Shown: in pieces, positions 20,831-31,809 of the stretch
Layout: each line of letters opens with the position of its first letter
Position numbering within the stretch: position 1 is the first letter of the stretch
NCBI GenBank assembly: GCA_034231615.1
Contig: CM067312.1
Coordinates: 69,501-133,500, forward strand
Reading direction: 5' to 3'
DNA length: 64,000 nucleotides
Origin: Meghimatium bilineatum
Lineage: Eukaryota > Mollusca > Gastropoda > Stylommatophora > Philomycidae
The notes under the pieces: model-generated
Told to the model about the DNA's origin: nothing
The model's database searches: none
What the model saw: the letters and a program-made list of their open reading frames with translations, nothing else
Position numbers and translations under genes: made by a program

Positions 20831-21920
20831 CACAATTTACCTTTCTACACTACTCGGCGCATGGCACTTGATTGATCTCATGACAACTGAGCTGTCACAC
20901 AATTTAACTTTATGCAGGGTTTATTGATACATTGTGGCAAGTGCTGGCTGAAACATGACTTCTGTTTTCTCTGCATTAATTTGTAGTTCAGCCACAGAAT
21001 TAGCATTTAGAGCACAATAATCTTCAAAACAGAGATCCCTAATGATGTGTGAGATTGTGGTCAAGGCTGTTGAATTTCAATAGTTTTCTGTTACTGTAAT
21101 ATCTGATTTATATTCCAAAGTCCAGATCTCTAAATGCATCATCAGCAGAGAAGATGATGCTGAACAGGATATATATATAAGAGTCTATATATATATATAT
21201 AATATATAAGAGATATATAAAGAAATATTTAAGAGTCTTCTAAGACATTTATTTTCAAATGAGTTCAATTATTTGTTATTATAGTATTAGCTATATAGAA
21301 CACAAGAAAAATGTATTTGTTTAGTAGCAAATTAACAACTTGCAGGCTATAAAAACCATTTTTGGCGGTGGTGAAACGGCATATACTTGTTTGGTTTGGA
21401 CATGTAACAAGACATGACTTGCTTTCTAAAATTATTTTCAAGGAATGGTTGAAGGTGGAAGGAGGGGACAATTTTTCCTGAATTTATAACATCAAGGAAT
21501 GGTATAGGCATGTTTTTTCTACACTCCCCCAAATGGCTGAGTTGTTTGGAGAGAAATTTGTGCTGTTTTTAGTGTGACGAGTTTGATGGGTTATAGAATT
21601 TATTATTATTTCATTTGTTTCAAACTTTTTTTCTGAATCCATATTGGCTTTTGTAATACCTTGTTAATGAATATGAGATGCAAGATGGTTCAAAATGATT
21701 TTTAGCATATATCTTCTCTGCAATGGACAGTAGAAAAATGTCTCAATGGTTATTACAGTAATGTTGGAAAATCATATGAAGTTTATCAATCAGCATTGTG
21801 CCACCATACTTATATATTTTGGCAAATTTGCTTACAAATTAACACACAAATAATAAACACTTTCTATTCCTCTCAATATACATAAATGACCTATTCATGT
21901 GCAATTTATTATGTTTATGT
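20831..21920. other. AT-rich intron sequence
   Basis: Short duplicated block at 20790-20905 and a TA-rich stretch at 21165-21225. No gene recognised. Confidence 0.5.
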
Positions 21921-21926
21921 TCTCAC

Positions 21927-22042
21927 ACTGTATGGATATGCAAGGTTGACAGAGGCAGCTGCATGTATAATAAAGTCAATATCTGTACATAAGTATGTGT
22001 AGTCATCTTCACTCAGTCCTAGTCTCATCAGAGATATGTTAC
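21927..22042 (-). CDS. A-T-R reductase gene, 116-bp exon
   Basis: Read from 22042 to 21927, acceptor ttaccttgcag and donor GTGAGA. It encodes GNISLMRLGLSEDD (first codon split with the upstream exon), then CTDIDFIIHAAASVNL and AYPYS. In thioester-reductase domains this is the stretch with the Rossmann-fold I-I-H-x-A-A strand that contacts the cofactor and the VNL.YPY turn. Length 116 gives exactly the phase change needed between the exons at 24910-25075 (ends phase 1) and 9254-9339 (starts phase 0). No stop occurs in frame. It is short and easily missed, but the domain order and phase fit make it convincing. Confidence 0.85.
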
Positions 22043-22600
22043 CTGCAAGGTAATATTTATAGAGATTTATTTCAGTAATATTCTTACATCAGAGTTATAT
22101 TTAAGTAATATTCGGTACTATACAAGAATCAGTGGAACTGATCAATGCAGTTGGGGCAACTAACCAGTGTTAGCATTAACATTTATTATGTCCCTTTGTT
22201 AGTGCGAATCTCACTAATACTGCTGGGAGGGGAGGCAGCGTAATTTAGTGTTTTGGGAGGGGGATTTATGGTTAGGGGGTTAGTTAGAAGTTTAGAATTT
22301 GGGAGAGGATCGCTTTCAGTGTTGGGGTTAGGATTTGAACAGTGTATCTGATAGATAGGGAGGGGTGTTGGTGGGGGACACGTTATGGAGAGGGGCGGGT
22401 GTTGATGGGGATGGGTGGCCAGTATCTAATCATTTCCCTCCAATACGCATAGAAAGGACTGACATTGTTCTGGACCCTAGATTGGCACATGAACTCTGCT
22501 AGGTAGCTGTTTAAGTGATGCTGTGCTGTTCCACTATGTTTCTTATTTAGCTACTTCGCACTTCCCCACATTTACTCCACTGTTTGGGTATGGGCCCCGG
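22043..22600. other. G-rich intronic stretch
   Basis: 22195-22420 is strongly G-rich on the plus strand with many GGG and GGGG runs, so G-quadruplex structure is possible. No gene recognised. Confidence 0.55.
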
Positions 22601-22605
22601 TTACC

Positions 22606-22983
22606 TTATCCATGAAGTTGTATCTGTGTTTCACTGTTAGATAGCCGAAGTCTGCCGATCTCGGTAGTTTGGAATCCTTTCCAACAATCAGAATATATCA
22701 TTGATCCAGGTTTAATATTGTCAACAATTGCCATATAAGGTAGCAGATCTTCTATCTTCCACTTGCAACAATAAAACATATTTTGTCTCATACCCAACAA
22801 AATATCCATTATTGAGGCAACACTCTTCCAAAGTTTGTTTTTCTTTTGGTGCTTTTGCCTATCTTGACAATAATTCTTTCTCCTCCAATGGATCTTCGTG
22901 GCAGCTGTGTCATGCTGTAGATACAAACTTCCCACATAAATGTGTTCATTCAACAACTGTTGTCTTGCTAATCTGTAGTTCAA
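22606..22983 (-). pseudogene. Merlin-type (IS1595-like) transposase relic
   Basis: The open frame carries DLLPYMAIVDNIKPGSMIYS followed by DCWKGFQT. The pattern LLP.....I.PG..IYSDCWK.. is typical of the second catalytic Asp region in Merlin/ISXO2-like DDE transposases. Upstream is a WKSVASIMDI segment in the position of the family's W-V-F-G strand. The conserved first Asp and the C-terminal catalytic residue are not visible in this fragment, so it is a partial relic. No TIRs were found. Confidence 0.6.
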
Positions 22984-22989
22984 AAACGC

Positions 22990-23570
22990 ACTAGTTGGAA
23001 GATGTCATCTCAAAAGCTCATCCATAAATGAAGCAGCATATTTTTTACAAACAATATGTTTGCACATTGCAAGAATGTGCCGACCTTTGCATTCATTCAC
23101 TGGCAGTGTCACCTTACATTGCAATACCATTGAATCTGTCCATTATCGTTGTACAACAAGATAATTGGATGATCCTGACCGCAAATCTTTCCTATTGTAG
23201 CACTCCTCATGTTTGTAACTGACGTACAGTGTCTATCTCACTAAAGCAAAATAAATTAAAATTTATCAGCAGACAGACATCGATTGCCGTATCAATTTTG
23301 TTTTGCTGACGAGTCAACACGAAAGATGCATACAGTGTCTTGCGCATAACACTCATTAAAAATTTGAATGAAATGCGCAAATGGTGTCTGCACATAACAT
23401 TTAAAGTTGTGACCCTGTCCACTGATTCCTGTATAATACCTAATATTTCTACATCAGAGATATATTTAAGTAATATTCCTACATCAGAGATATTTACCAG
23501 AAAGTAAGTGATATATTGTGCCTATCTCAAACATGATCTGCCCATTTTGAGCCTGGAGTGTCTCACCTTA
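22990..23570. other. No recognised gene
   Basis: AT-rich. Short direct repeats of tacatcagaga.atttaagtaat at 22085-22115 and 23450-23500. Confidence 0.5.
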
Positions 23571-23574
23571 TTGA

Positions 23575-24660
23575 AATCTGGATGCAATGGGTGAAGTGTA
23601 TCAGCAATGATGTAAGATATAAACTACTCGATACATCTTGATTCTGTCAGCTAAAGATGGAAAGTCAAGGAGAAATCTTTTTGCCAAGGATGTATCCTTG
23701 GTAAAACCCAAGATGATACATATGGTCTCATTCTGAAACTTGTACAGTATGGCAATCTGTGTATCACTGACTGTGTATATGATACAAACGTATTTCATAC
23801 TAGAAACAAGAAGTTCCTTGTATAGCAGTGTGAGTAGATGTGGAATGTCACATGATGCTTTACTCTCGATGCTGATAGATCTTTGCAGGCTTTAGTTATG
23901 ACATGGTTAACATGTACTTTGAAGCAAAGACTGTGATCGAATGATATTCCCAGATAACACAATACAGGTATACCAGAAATGTCCATCTCATTAAATTTCA
24001 CTGGTGGGGTTTCTGTGCTGGTGATGCAATTATTTAAGGAGAACCAAGTGAGAGCAGTCTTTTTCTTTTGTATTTCGTGTTTAATAATATCCCAGTTCTT
24101 TTCCTGCCTGTATATCAGAATATCATAGGCAAAAGATCAAGTTTGGCTATTACCGGTCAACTGCTGTGTTTCATTATCATTACTGTGTAAATATTGAGCA
24201 GTATTGGGGAAAAGAGGCGAACCATATGGCAGTTCTGGATAAATTGTAGTAGGTTCAGAGGACTAATACTACACTGTAGTATCACTTCCTTTCATAAAGT
24301 GCTGATGATATCCATCAAACGATAAAGGGATCCACCTGTAGTAGCATGAGTACGTTCATGAAATACTCAAACAGAGCTCTATTATTTTACATCTTCCAGA
24401 TCAATCACTACAGCACATATCTCCAGACCAACCTGGGACCCTCCAAAAATGTCATATGCAAGCAAAGCAGCATTACAGCACATTTAAAAAAATTATCTTT
24501 GTAACCACAGAGAGTAGATGGATATAACTGATGACTACAAATCACAAGCAAGCCTACACTACATGCCACAATTTCTCAGGAAGTTTGCCAATTGTTTTTG
24601 AGGAACTGCTATAGTAAACCACATCAGGCAGCTTTATATAAAAATTGGCCTCCTTGAACA
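23575..24660 (-). mobile_element. LINE relic related to the 47.8-51.1 kb element
   Basis: Minus-strand pieces include LTWFSLNN, EMDISGIPVLCYLGISFDHS and VNHVITKACKDLSA, which align by eye with VTWFSLNNHMV, TSTMRYLGVFFDRSLSFREH and VDHIIIRAGKGLAAM of the 48.7-49.96 kb ORF. Downstream is FQNETICIILGFTKDTS, matching VQNPAMRIILGCTRDTS. It carries many stops and frameshifts, so it is an old copy. Confidence 0.7.
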
Positions 24661-24775
24661 TCTGTGGTGTTTCAGAATTTAAGTGTTTTAATTTAATTCA
24701 GAATTTAAATGTTTTAATTTAATTCAGAATTTAAATGTTTTAATTTAATTCAGAATTTAAATGAAGGAAACCAAA
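24661..24775. repeat. 26-bp tandem repeat, 4 units
   Basis: Unit ttcagaatttaaatgttt plus taatttaa, repeated about four times. Confidence 0.85.
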
Positions 24776-24909
24776 AAATAAATTCTGTTATTGCACTTTT
24801 AAAATGAGCTGTTTTATTTGAACCATGAAATGGATATTTATCTCAGATTCTCATAATGTATGATACAAATGTTGAACATCTCATTTCTGGAAAAAAAATT
24901 AGTTTAAAC

Positions 24910-25075
24910 CTTTCAAAGCTGTAGTTCTGTGTTGTAGTGCTTCTTCTATCAGGCTCTGCTCCTCATTTTCCACTGATCTGTCAGTAGAAATAATACCATA
25001 CTGTCTTAAAGTATCACATATCCTGTCTAAAGCAGACCTTTGTGGTAGTTCTCGAATCAGGCAGTACACAACTAA
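24910..25075 (-). CDS. A-T-R reductase gene, 166-bp exon
   Basis: Read from 25075 to 24910, acceptor ctttttcag and donor GTTTAA. It encodes LVVYCLIRELPQRSALDRIC, then DTLRQYGIIS and EEALQHRTTALK plus one base. VYCLIRE is the second Rossmann strand with the Arg that commonly binds the NADP phosphate in thioester-reductase domains. It follows LLHTK from the exon at 37325-37460 in phase 0 and ends in phase 1, matching the exon at 22042. There is no internal stop. Confidence 0.85.
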
Positions 25076-25344
25076 CTGAAAAAGTTGAAAATAGTACTAA
25101 ATTATATCTGAAACATATTTTATTTCAACAGCACAGTTGTACCTTGTGTCACAAATTACAAGCTATCTGTAAGTTGCTTGCAGAGAAACTATAAAATACA
25201 ATATTAATTCTTTAATATTAACCCTCATTAAAATGATTAATTGTTCCAGATACAAATTGATTTTTTTACATATCAATGATAAATCACAATTACAGATAGG
25301 CCATCTAAAATTGTTTCACTTCTATTGTAAATGAATTTATATGA

Positions 25345-25633
25345 ACTTATTTAGGTGTTTAAAATTTAGAAATTTGGTTACCAAAACGAAACCCTCGTGG
25401 TAAAGTGTGATGTGATGTGAGTGACACATTTACTGTTAATTAAAATTTGAACAAGGTAGGTTCAGATTTTCTAAAATTTGCAAAATTGCTTCATCTTCAA
25501 CTAGTAAGAGAGATCAAAGATTTAGCAAACATCTGATTTTATTATTCTTTGAAAGTTTTACAATTGGAGATATTATTTCAAGTGATGTTTTAGAAAAACA
25601 ACACTGTTTTCGATTTTGACAGTGGAATTTACT
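25345..25633 (+). repeat. Dispersed repeat, copy B left part
   Basis: Homologous to 12727-13020. Interrupted at 25633 by an RTE insertion and continuing at 27638. Confidence 0.7.
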
Positions 25634-27623
25634 ATTATCTATCCCAAGGTGAATGAATGTTGATTGCATTCACACTTGCCATTAAGTGTAGGGGTGGGAG
25701 CTTAAGCTGTCGTTCCAAGGCCAGATGTGCCACCAAGGTTGCATTCAGTCCATGTTTGTTCAAGGATATCTTGATGTTTTCTATCCACCGTTTTCTTGGT
25801 CTACCTTTAGCCTTACTCCCGGATATTCTTGTATTATATGCTCTTATTGGTATTTGGTTTGGCTTCATTCTCATAAGGTGACCGAACCATTTTACTTGCT
25901 GTCTCTCAATATGTTCCATACATGATATTATACCAACTCTTTCCCTAATTTCTTCATTTCTTATTTTATCTAGTTTGGTAACCATTGCAGCTTTTCTCAG
26001 ACAACTCATTTCACATGTGATGATTTTTCTTTGCTGCGAAGCTGTTAAAGACCATGGTTGACATTGGCAGCACAGTGTTGGTATAAAAATTGTAGATATT
26101 AATTGTTTTTTTTAAATTTCCATCTTGATCTTTGGATGAACAAGTAATGGTGAAAGTTGCAATGCCACTGTGTTTGCTTTTTGGCACCTTGTTTCTATTT
26201 ATCTGTCTAGTCTTCCATCTTCAGAAAAAATGCTGCCTAGATATTTAAGTTTTTTGGCTTGTTTCACTTTGGTGTTATCTATTGTTATATTCATTAGTGT
26301 TGAAGACTTGCTAATTTTCATAACTTCTGTTTTTTGTACATTAATTTTCATGTTGTACTTCTGACATGCTAACAGCAATGCGTTGATGTGCTTTTGCAAA
26401 GTTTCCTCATCTTTGTATATTAAACTTTGATATTGGCAAATAATAGTTCATTTATTTCATTAAGTTCCTCATCAGATTTATTTGCAATGTTTTCCTCTTT
26501 GTTGATGTGAGCTTCTTTTATTATTCTGTCCATGTATATGTTGAAAAGTAGAAGTGAAAGTACGCATCCTTGTCTTACTCTAGATCTTGTTTCAAAAGGT
26601 TCAGTCATTCCATCTGTTGTTCTTACTAAGCATTGGCATTTTTGATATATTGCTTTTATATTATCTAACAGTTGTCCTCTAATGTTATAAATTTCCAAGT
26701 TTTCCCATAGAATGTTTCTATCTACTCTGTCGAATGCCTTTTCCTGATCTACAAATAATGTGTTTAAATCTTGATTGTATTCGATTGATTTTTCACTCAG
26801 TTGTCTCAATGTGAAAAGTGCGTCTGTACAGCTTGCTCCCCTTCTGAAGCCAAACTGAGAGGGACTCAGCTGTGGTTCTGCAATGTATCGCATTCTCTGT
26901 TCTATTATTTTTGCATAGATTTTACCTGTGTTAGATGCCTCTATATTCTTCTTCTTTCGTTCACTTGAAACATGTCTATATCTGTAATTCTGTCACCTTA
27001 ATAAAACTCACTGTCTTTTGTAGTTCATACAGTGTCCCATAGAGCTTTCATTCCAGTGTTGTTTCCTCTGGCCAATATGTATGCCTCAGCGTTTCGTGCT
27101 CAGAACACTCTTGAAGTATATGTTTGGCACTCTGTGCTGCCTGTCCACATGTACACATGGCCGTGTTGCCAATCTTGAACTTTGTATACATGTGACTGCA
27201 GAGTCGGTTGTGTCCTGTTCCGAGATGTAGAATTATACTATATACTACGTAGACGTAGATGCCTCTATATGATTCACACTCTCTCTTATTACCTTTGTTT
27301 TTCCATAGTGGTACATTTACTGATTATTGCCAGTAGTCTGGTACTTTTCTTTCTGACCAGGCTATTGTGAATAATCTGGCTAACCACTGTACCCCTGTGT
27401 TTCTACACGCTTTTATTGCTTCACTTGGTATACCATCCTCTCCTGATGATTTATTACTTGGGCTATGTTTTAAGGCTTCTTCTATTCCTCGATTTAGTAT
27501 ATTTGGTTCTGTGGCTTCAATATCTTTTTGAGCGTTGGTGGGTCTATATTTTGTTGTTATTGTTGGGTTGTATAATTCCTGGAAGTAGTCTTTCCTATTC
27601 AGGCTTTTCTATTCATGCAATTT
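25634..27623 (-). mobile_element. RTE-like LINE insertion with 14-bp TSD
   Basis: Flanked by cagtggaatttact at 25620-25633 and 27624-27637. On the minus strand, in order: RT palm N-side (EPNILNRGIEEALKH, SGEDGIPSEAIK), then a nested I-like fragment, then QFGFRRGASCTDALFTLRQL, VDQEKAFDRVDR, VRQGCVLSLLLFNIYMDRII, a decayed catalytic box (ELLFANI), KYLGSIFSEDGRLD, and the C-terminal QQVKWFGHLMRMKPNQIP and GRPRKRWIENI. The endonuclease is missing, so the element is 5'-truncated. Stops and frameshifts make it inactive. Confidence 0.85.
26947..27255 (-). mobile_element. I-like LINE 3' fragment nested in RTE, 15-bp TSD
   Basis: Flanked by tagatgcctctatat at 26932-26946 and 27256-27270. The minus strand contains the CCHC end (MCTCGQAAQSAKHILQE) and the tail of the I-like ORF, then gaaagaagaaga. 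About 15 bp of extra sequence (actatatactacgtag-like) sits at the 5' junction. Confidence 0.85.
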
Positions 27624-27637
27624 CAGTGGAATTTACT

Positions 27638-27850
27638 GACTTGTTGAAAGTTAGAAAAGAAATAGACCTAATATTATTTGTAGGGGAAAAATAACAGCTA
27701 AAAAGTTATACAATTGTTCCCACTGCTATTGTTTCCAAAGAATTAGATAGGCCTAGTGACAGTAATGATAATCTTTCACTACCTTATACAGAAAATAGAG
27801 TTAGGCCCTATGCTTAATATTAATATTGAGTGGAATAAAGTCCAACAGAA
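27638..27850 (+). repeat. Dispersed repeat, copy B right part
   Basis: Homologous to 13022-13373 (gacctaatattatttg, gataggcctagtgac, tattgagtggaataaagt). Completes the repeat interrupted by the RTE. Confidence 0.7.
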
Positions 27851-27984
27851 TTATTTTATTTGGTCATCTATGTTTAAACCGACTGTGTATGGTATCCAAG
27901 CACCATTGAATGAAAATTCATCACCGCTATAGGGCTGTATCAGTTTGACTGAAATAGAAGGGGAATTACTGGAGATGTGAGCCC

Positions 27985-28027
<43 letters not shown>
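27985..28027. repeat. (TA)n microsatellite
   Basis: About 20 TA units. Confidence 0.95.
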
Positions 28028-28029
<2 letters not shown>

Positions 28030-28260
28030 AGTTGACAGAAGTAGTGGAGATGTTAGATGTGAATTGAACAGCAGAATTGAAATTGTTGATAAAATTGAAG
28101 AAGTGAGAAAATTATGTTTTGGGCATGTCAGTATATACCATTACCAATGGACCTGTGGAAAATAGATGGGAATGGGCCATCATTGGTTGACCAAACCAGA
28201 TGTTCAAGATGTCCTGTGAAAAGACACGCATAGCTGGGTCTCATCTTGGTGCCCATAGCA
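28030..28260 (+). mobile_element. RTE-like C-terminal fragment
   Basis: The plus strand reads IEIVDKIEEVRKLCFGHV followed by decayed ITNGPVENRWEW-type residues, resembling the segment after the RT thumb in RTE-like LINEs. Weak, frameshifted relic. Confidence 0.4.
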
Positions 28261-28289
28261 ACATTACTTTTTTGATAGAAAAAATTCAC

Positions 28290-30480
28290 ATCTAGATTTT
28301 TTTTTTTTAAATCATCTACAAACTGTAGTTTGTTTAAGTTATCCTTCAGATCGTTTTCTTCCGTTGTCTTTGCTACTTTGCATTTGTGGTCTATGTTATG
28401 TTATGAACAATAGGACAGATAGTACACATTCATGTCTCACACCTGAGTGAATTTGAAATTTATCAGATGTTCCTGTGCTTGTTCTTACTGAGCATTGACC
28501 ATTGGTGTATATGCTCTTACATAGGATCAGATGTTGGGGAACTCCATATGTCTGTAGTGTTATCCTTAGTTGTCCTCTATCCACTCTGTCAAAAGCTTTC
28601 TCTTGGTCTACTAAAGCCAAATATAAGTCTTGGTTATGTTTTATCATTCTTTCTGAAAGCTGTTTGATGGCAAAGATTGCATCTGTACAGCTTTTATTTT
28701 TATGAAAGCCCATTTGTGTTTTTATGTCAAGATATTCAATAATAGGTAGGTTTGTTACCAAAATAAAACATAGAACAACCTAACAACGAGATACAGAAGT
28801 TTTTAGTTGAGCCATGGTTCTATATATGCGCGCATCCTTCTCTCCGGTATCTTGCTGAAGTTTTTTCCTACGTGGTTTAAGAGTGATATGCCTCTAGACT
28901 TAGTGCAGTCCCTCTTACTGCCTTTTTTTCTTCCAGATGGGAACAACCACTTCTGTATTCCACTCCTGTGGTGTATTTTGTGTCTTCCATTTCACATTGA
29001 AGTGTCTGTGTAGCCACTTTATAACTTTCGCTCTCAGCATTTTTATTAGTTTTAGAGGTATTTTGCCTATACCTGGTGCTTTGTTGTTTAGTGAATGTTT
29101 AACTGTGTCTTCAATTTCAGAATGTATAGTTCTAGGTCTTCTCCTATTGTATTTATTGATGTAGTCACTTCTCCTTCCTTTAAGTTTAACAGTTGATTGA
29201 AATAATTTTTCCATCTTTCTACGATTTCTTGGGTCCTTTTTAGTATGTTGCCATGTTCATCATTGATACTTCTGTTGATTTGAGGTGCCTTTTTTACTTC
29301 TCATGTTTTGTACTTTCTTGTAGAACATCTTTGGTGCATTTTGTCTATCATTGTTTAGCATTTCTCCATATTCATGCCATGACTTACCTTTTGCAGCTTT
29401 AATGATTTTCTTGGTGTTAATCTTTGCTGTCTTGTATGCTAAGTAATCTTCATGTATTTTGCTTATTGTCCATTTCTTTTTGTTTTTTATCTTTCGTTGC
29501 TTTTTTTACCTCATCTGTCCACCAAGCTGTTATCTTTGGTTTCGTGCCATTGTGGTTTTTATATCCACATATATTTCCTGCTGTTTGAATGATGGCATTT
29601 TTGAAATATTTCCATTCTTCATGTGAGCTGGGCGTTTTCTGGTAGCTTTTTGAATACTTCGTTAACTTCTTGGGTATATTTTTCACGCATGTTTAATTCT
29701 TCCAATTTCTGTATATCTAGTTGCCCTTGGTGCTTTGCTTGTGCTTGTTATTTTTCATTCTGTTTGTTTTTGACTTATTATTACTGCCTTATGATCAGTA
29801 TCTGCACATATGTTAGGTATTACTTGTGTGTCTGTTATTTTTTATTGTGTGTCTACTGTTTCTATTTGTGAGTATGAAGTCTATCTGACTCTTGCACTGT
29901 AAGTTGTTTAATTTATACCTGTGTACACTTGTCTATTTTTAAAGAAGGTGTTCATTATAGAGGTTATGCTGGATGATTGTATCTAGTAGTTTGTAGCCGT
30001 TGTCATTATCCTTGTTCCTTGTGTCTCCTAAAGGTCTTTTATATTCCTTTATTCCTTCTCTATTTGAGCACAGGTGTGTATTAAAATCTACCATAATATA
30101 TATTTCATCTTCATTATTGCTGTTATTAATTAGTCTGCTTACATCTTCAAAATATTCCTATCTTTTGATTTCATTGTTTGGTGTGTCACATGGGGTGTAA
30201 ACCTGTATAAATGTGTTTACTCCAACTATTGTACGTTCATTCTGGTGTGTGGCGGTCACAATGCCCTTTGCTAGTGTTGGATCTATTGAAAACCTAATGC
30301 CTAATTTAGCTTTTGAAACTGAGTCAACATCACTAAATATAAATGTGTAACCTTGATAGACTCTCTTGCATCCTTTGTGTTTAATTCTAGAGATTGATAT
30401 TCCTAGGACTTTAATGCCTCTATTTTTCATCTCGTCTATAAGATTTTAGCATTTGTAGCATATTTTATATGATGTTTTTG
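28290..30480 (-). mobile_element. RTE-like LINE, endonuclease to RT, second copy
   Basis: On the minus strand from about 30430: KGCKRVYQGYTFIFS and PTLAKGIVTATHQNERTI (endonuclease), VDFNTHL..NREGIKEY..P.GDTR (endonuclease catalytic region), a linker (EWKYFKNAIIQTAGNICGYK, TAWWTDEVKKATKDKK), NNKAPGIGKIPLKLIKM, then DLYLALVDQEKAFDRVDR and CSVRTSTGTSD. It ends near a decayed catalytic box (LQFVDDL) at about 28310. Multiple frame breaks. It lies next to but is distinct from the copy at 25.6-27.6 kb. Confidence 0.8.
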
Positions 30481-31020
30481 TATTTGTTGTTTATTATTTG
30501 TCTCTGGGAAAACATTCATTTTCTACGAGCGACTTGAGTTCTCACTGCTGGATTGCTAATCCTGTCGCAGTGTTGTATAGGGAAAACCTCACCTGGCTAC
30601 GCTGTGATCTCGAATTAATACATACATTAATGAGTCTACCTATTCCAGATGAAGAATCCCGAAACACAAAACTACACTTCCATTTGTGATGAGTGAGAAT
30701 CAATACAGCTGCCATCTTGCGCCATTTTACCGGAAGAATGACAGCCACAGGAAACCCCAATAGTAGTGTGTAGACCAGACATACCTGAAAGTTTGATGGA
30801 CAGCACATTTGTGATGCCTAAGACCACTCTGTAATCATTGTGTTGTCAAATGCTGTGGCATATACCTCTAATAGTAGTAGATCACAATACAGCTCCTGTA
30901 TATCACCCAGTCTCAATCTTTGGCACAGTATCCATTATTAGAAATATGTAAACATTATTAGAAATATGTACACGTTCAGAGGCGCTGCTGGCTCTATCTC
31001 ATTGTTTATCTGCAGGGTGC
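30481..31020. other. No recognised gene
   Basis: Contains a short tandem copy ttattagaaatatgta at about 30940-30970. No supported coding sequence. Confidence 0.5.
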
Positions 31021-31548
31021 AGTCTTCTGAGGCGGTGTCCATCTGCCCCTAAGGAGACGTTTGCCAAGTGTAAGTTCTTGGCCATCATGGTGTCATATGC
31101 TCCCTGCAGAAAAAAGCCTCCTTACCTCATCCAGGTGCTGGTATGGGTGATGGCCTGCATATAGAGCTGATTGAATAGTCTAATGACTTCCACCATGGTG
31201 ATCTTTGGGTTATAAAATGCTTCCATATCTCGCTGGAAAGACTTAGCAGGGTCCACGAAGAGCATCAACATGACTTTCAAGCTACGAGCTGAAACATTCA
31301 GATTGATTTTCCACATCGGGTCACTGGCATCTTTGACAAACTTACTATTAAGGAGGACATGGTCATATAGGATCATGACACTTCTGGAGTATTGCATGGT
31401 CACTAATCAGGCCAGGTCTGGCAATGTGTCCATATCATACTCTAGAGACATATTGCCGTGCTTGTAACTAGCCTCACTTGCTGCCTGGATCACTCAGCTG
31501 TGCTCATAGAATTTCAGGTCATATTCGAGGTGATTACTTAACCTGTGC

Positions 31549-31809
31549 TGATAGAAAGGCATGTGGGTCTCCAGCAGTTCAATGTCGAGTGGCACATAGA
31601 AACGGTTGCCAAATACATTTGCAAAGGCGTTATCTCTTAATATTGCAGAATCGCCATTACCAGTGCCCACCCAAAATCTGGTGGTATTTCACTTTTCAGG
31701 TGTCCAGACCCTGATAGTACTCATCCTTTATTTCCTTACGAGTCTTCCAGAGACCAAGGTAACAGTTGTACACATCACTGTTGTCAATGGACATCACTTC
31801 ATTGCTGAT
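31549..31809. repeat. Direct repeat flanking LINE, left copy (261 bp)
   Basis: Identical by eye to 34025-34285. Both copies abut the I-like element at 31810-34024 and contain the same segment of the capsid-like relic, so this behaves as an exceptionally long target-site duplication. Confidence 0.9.
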
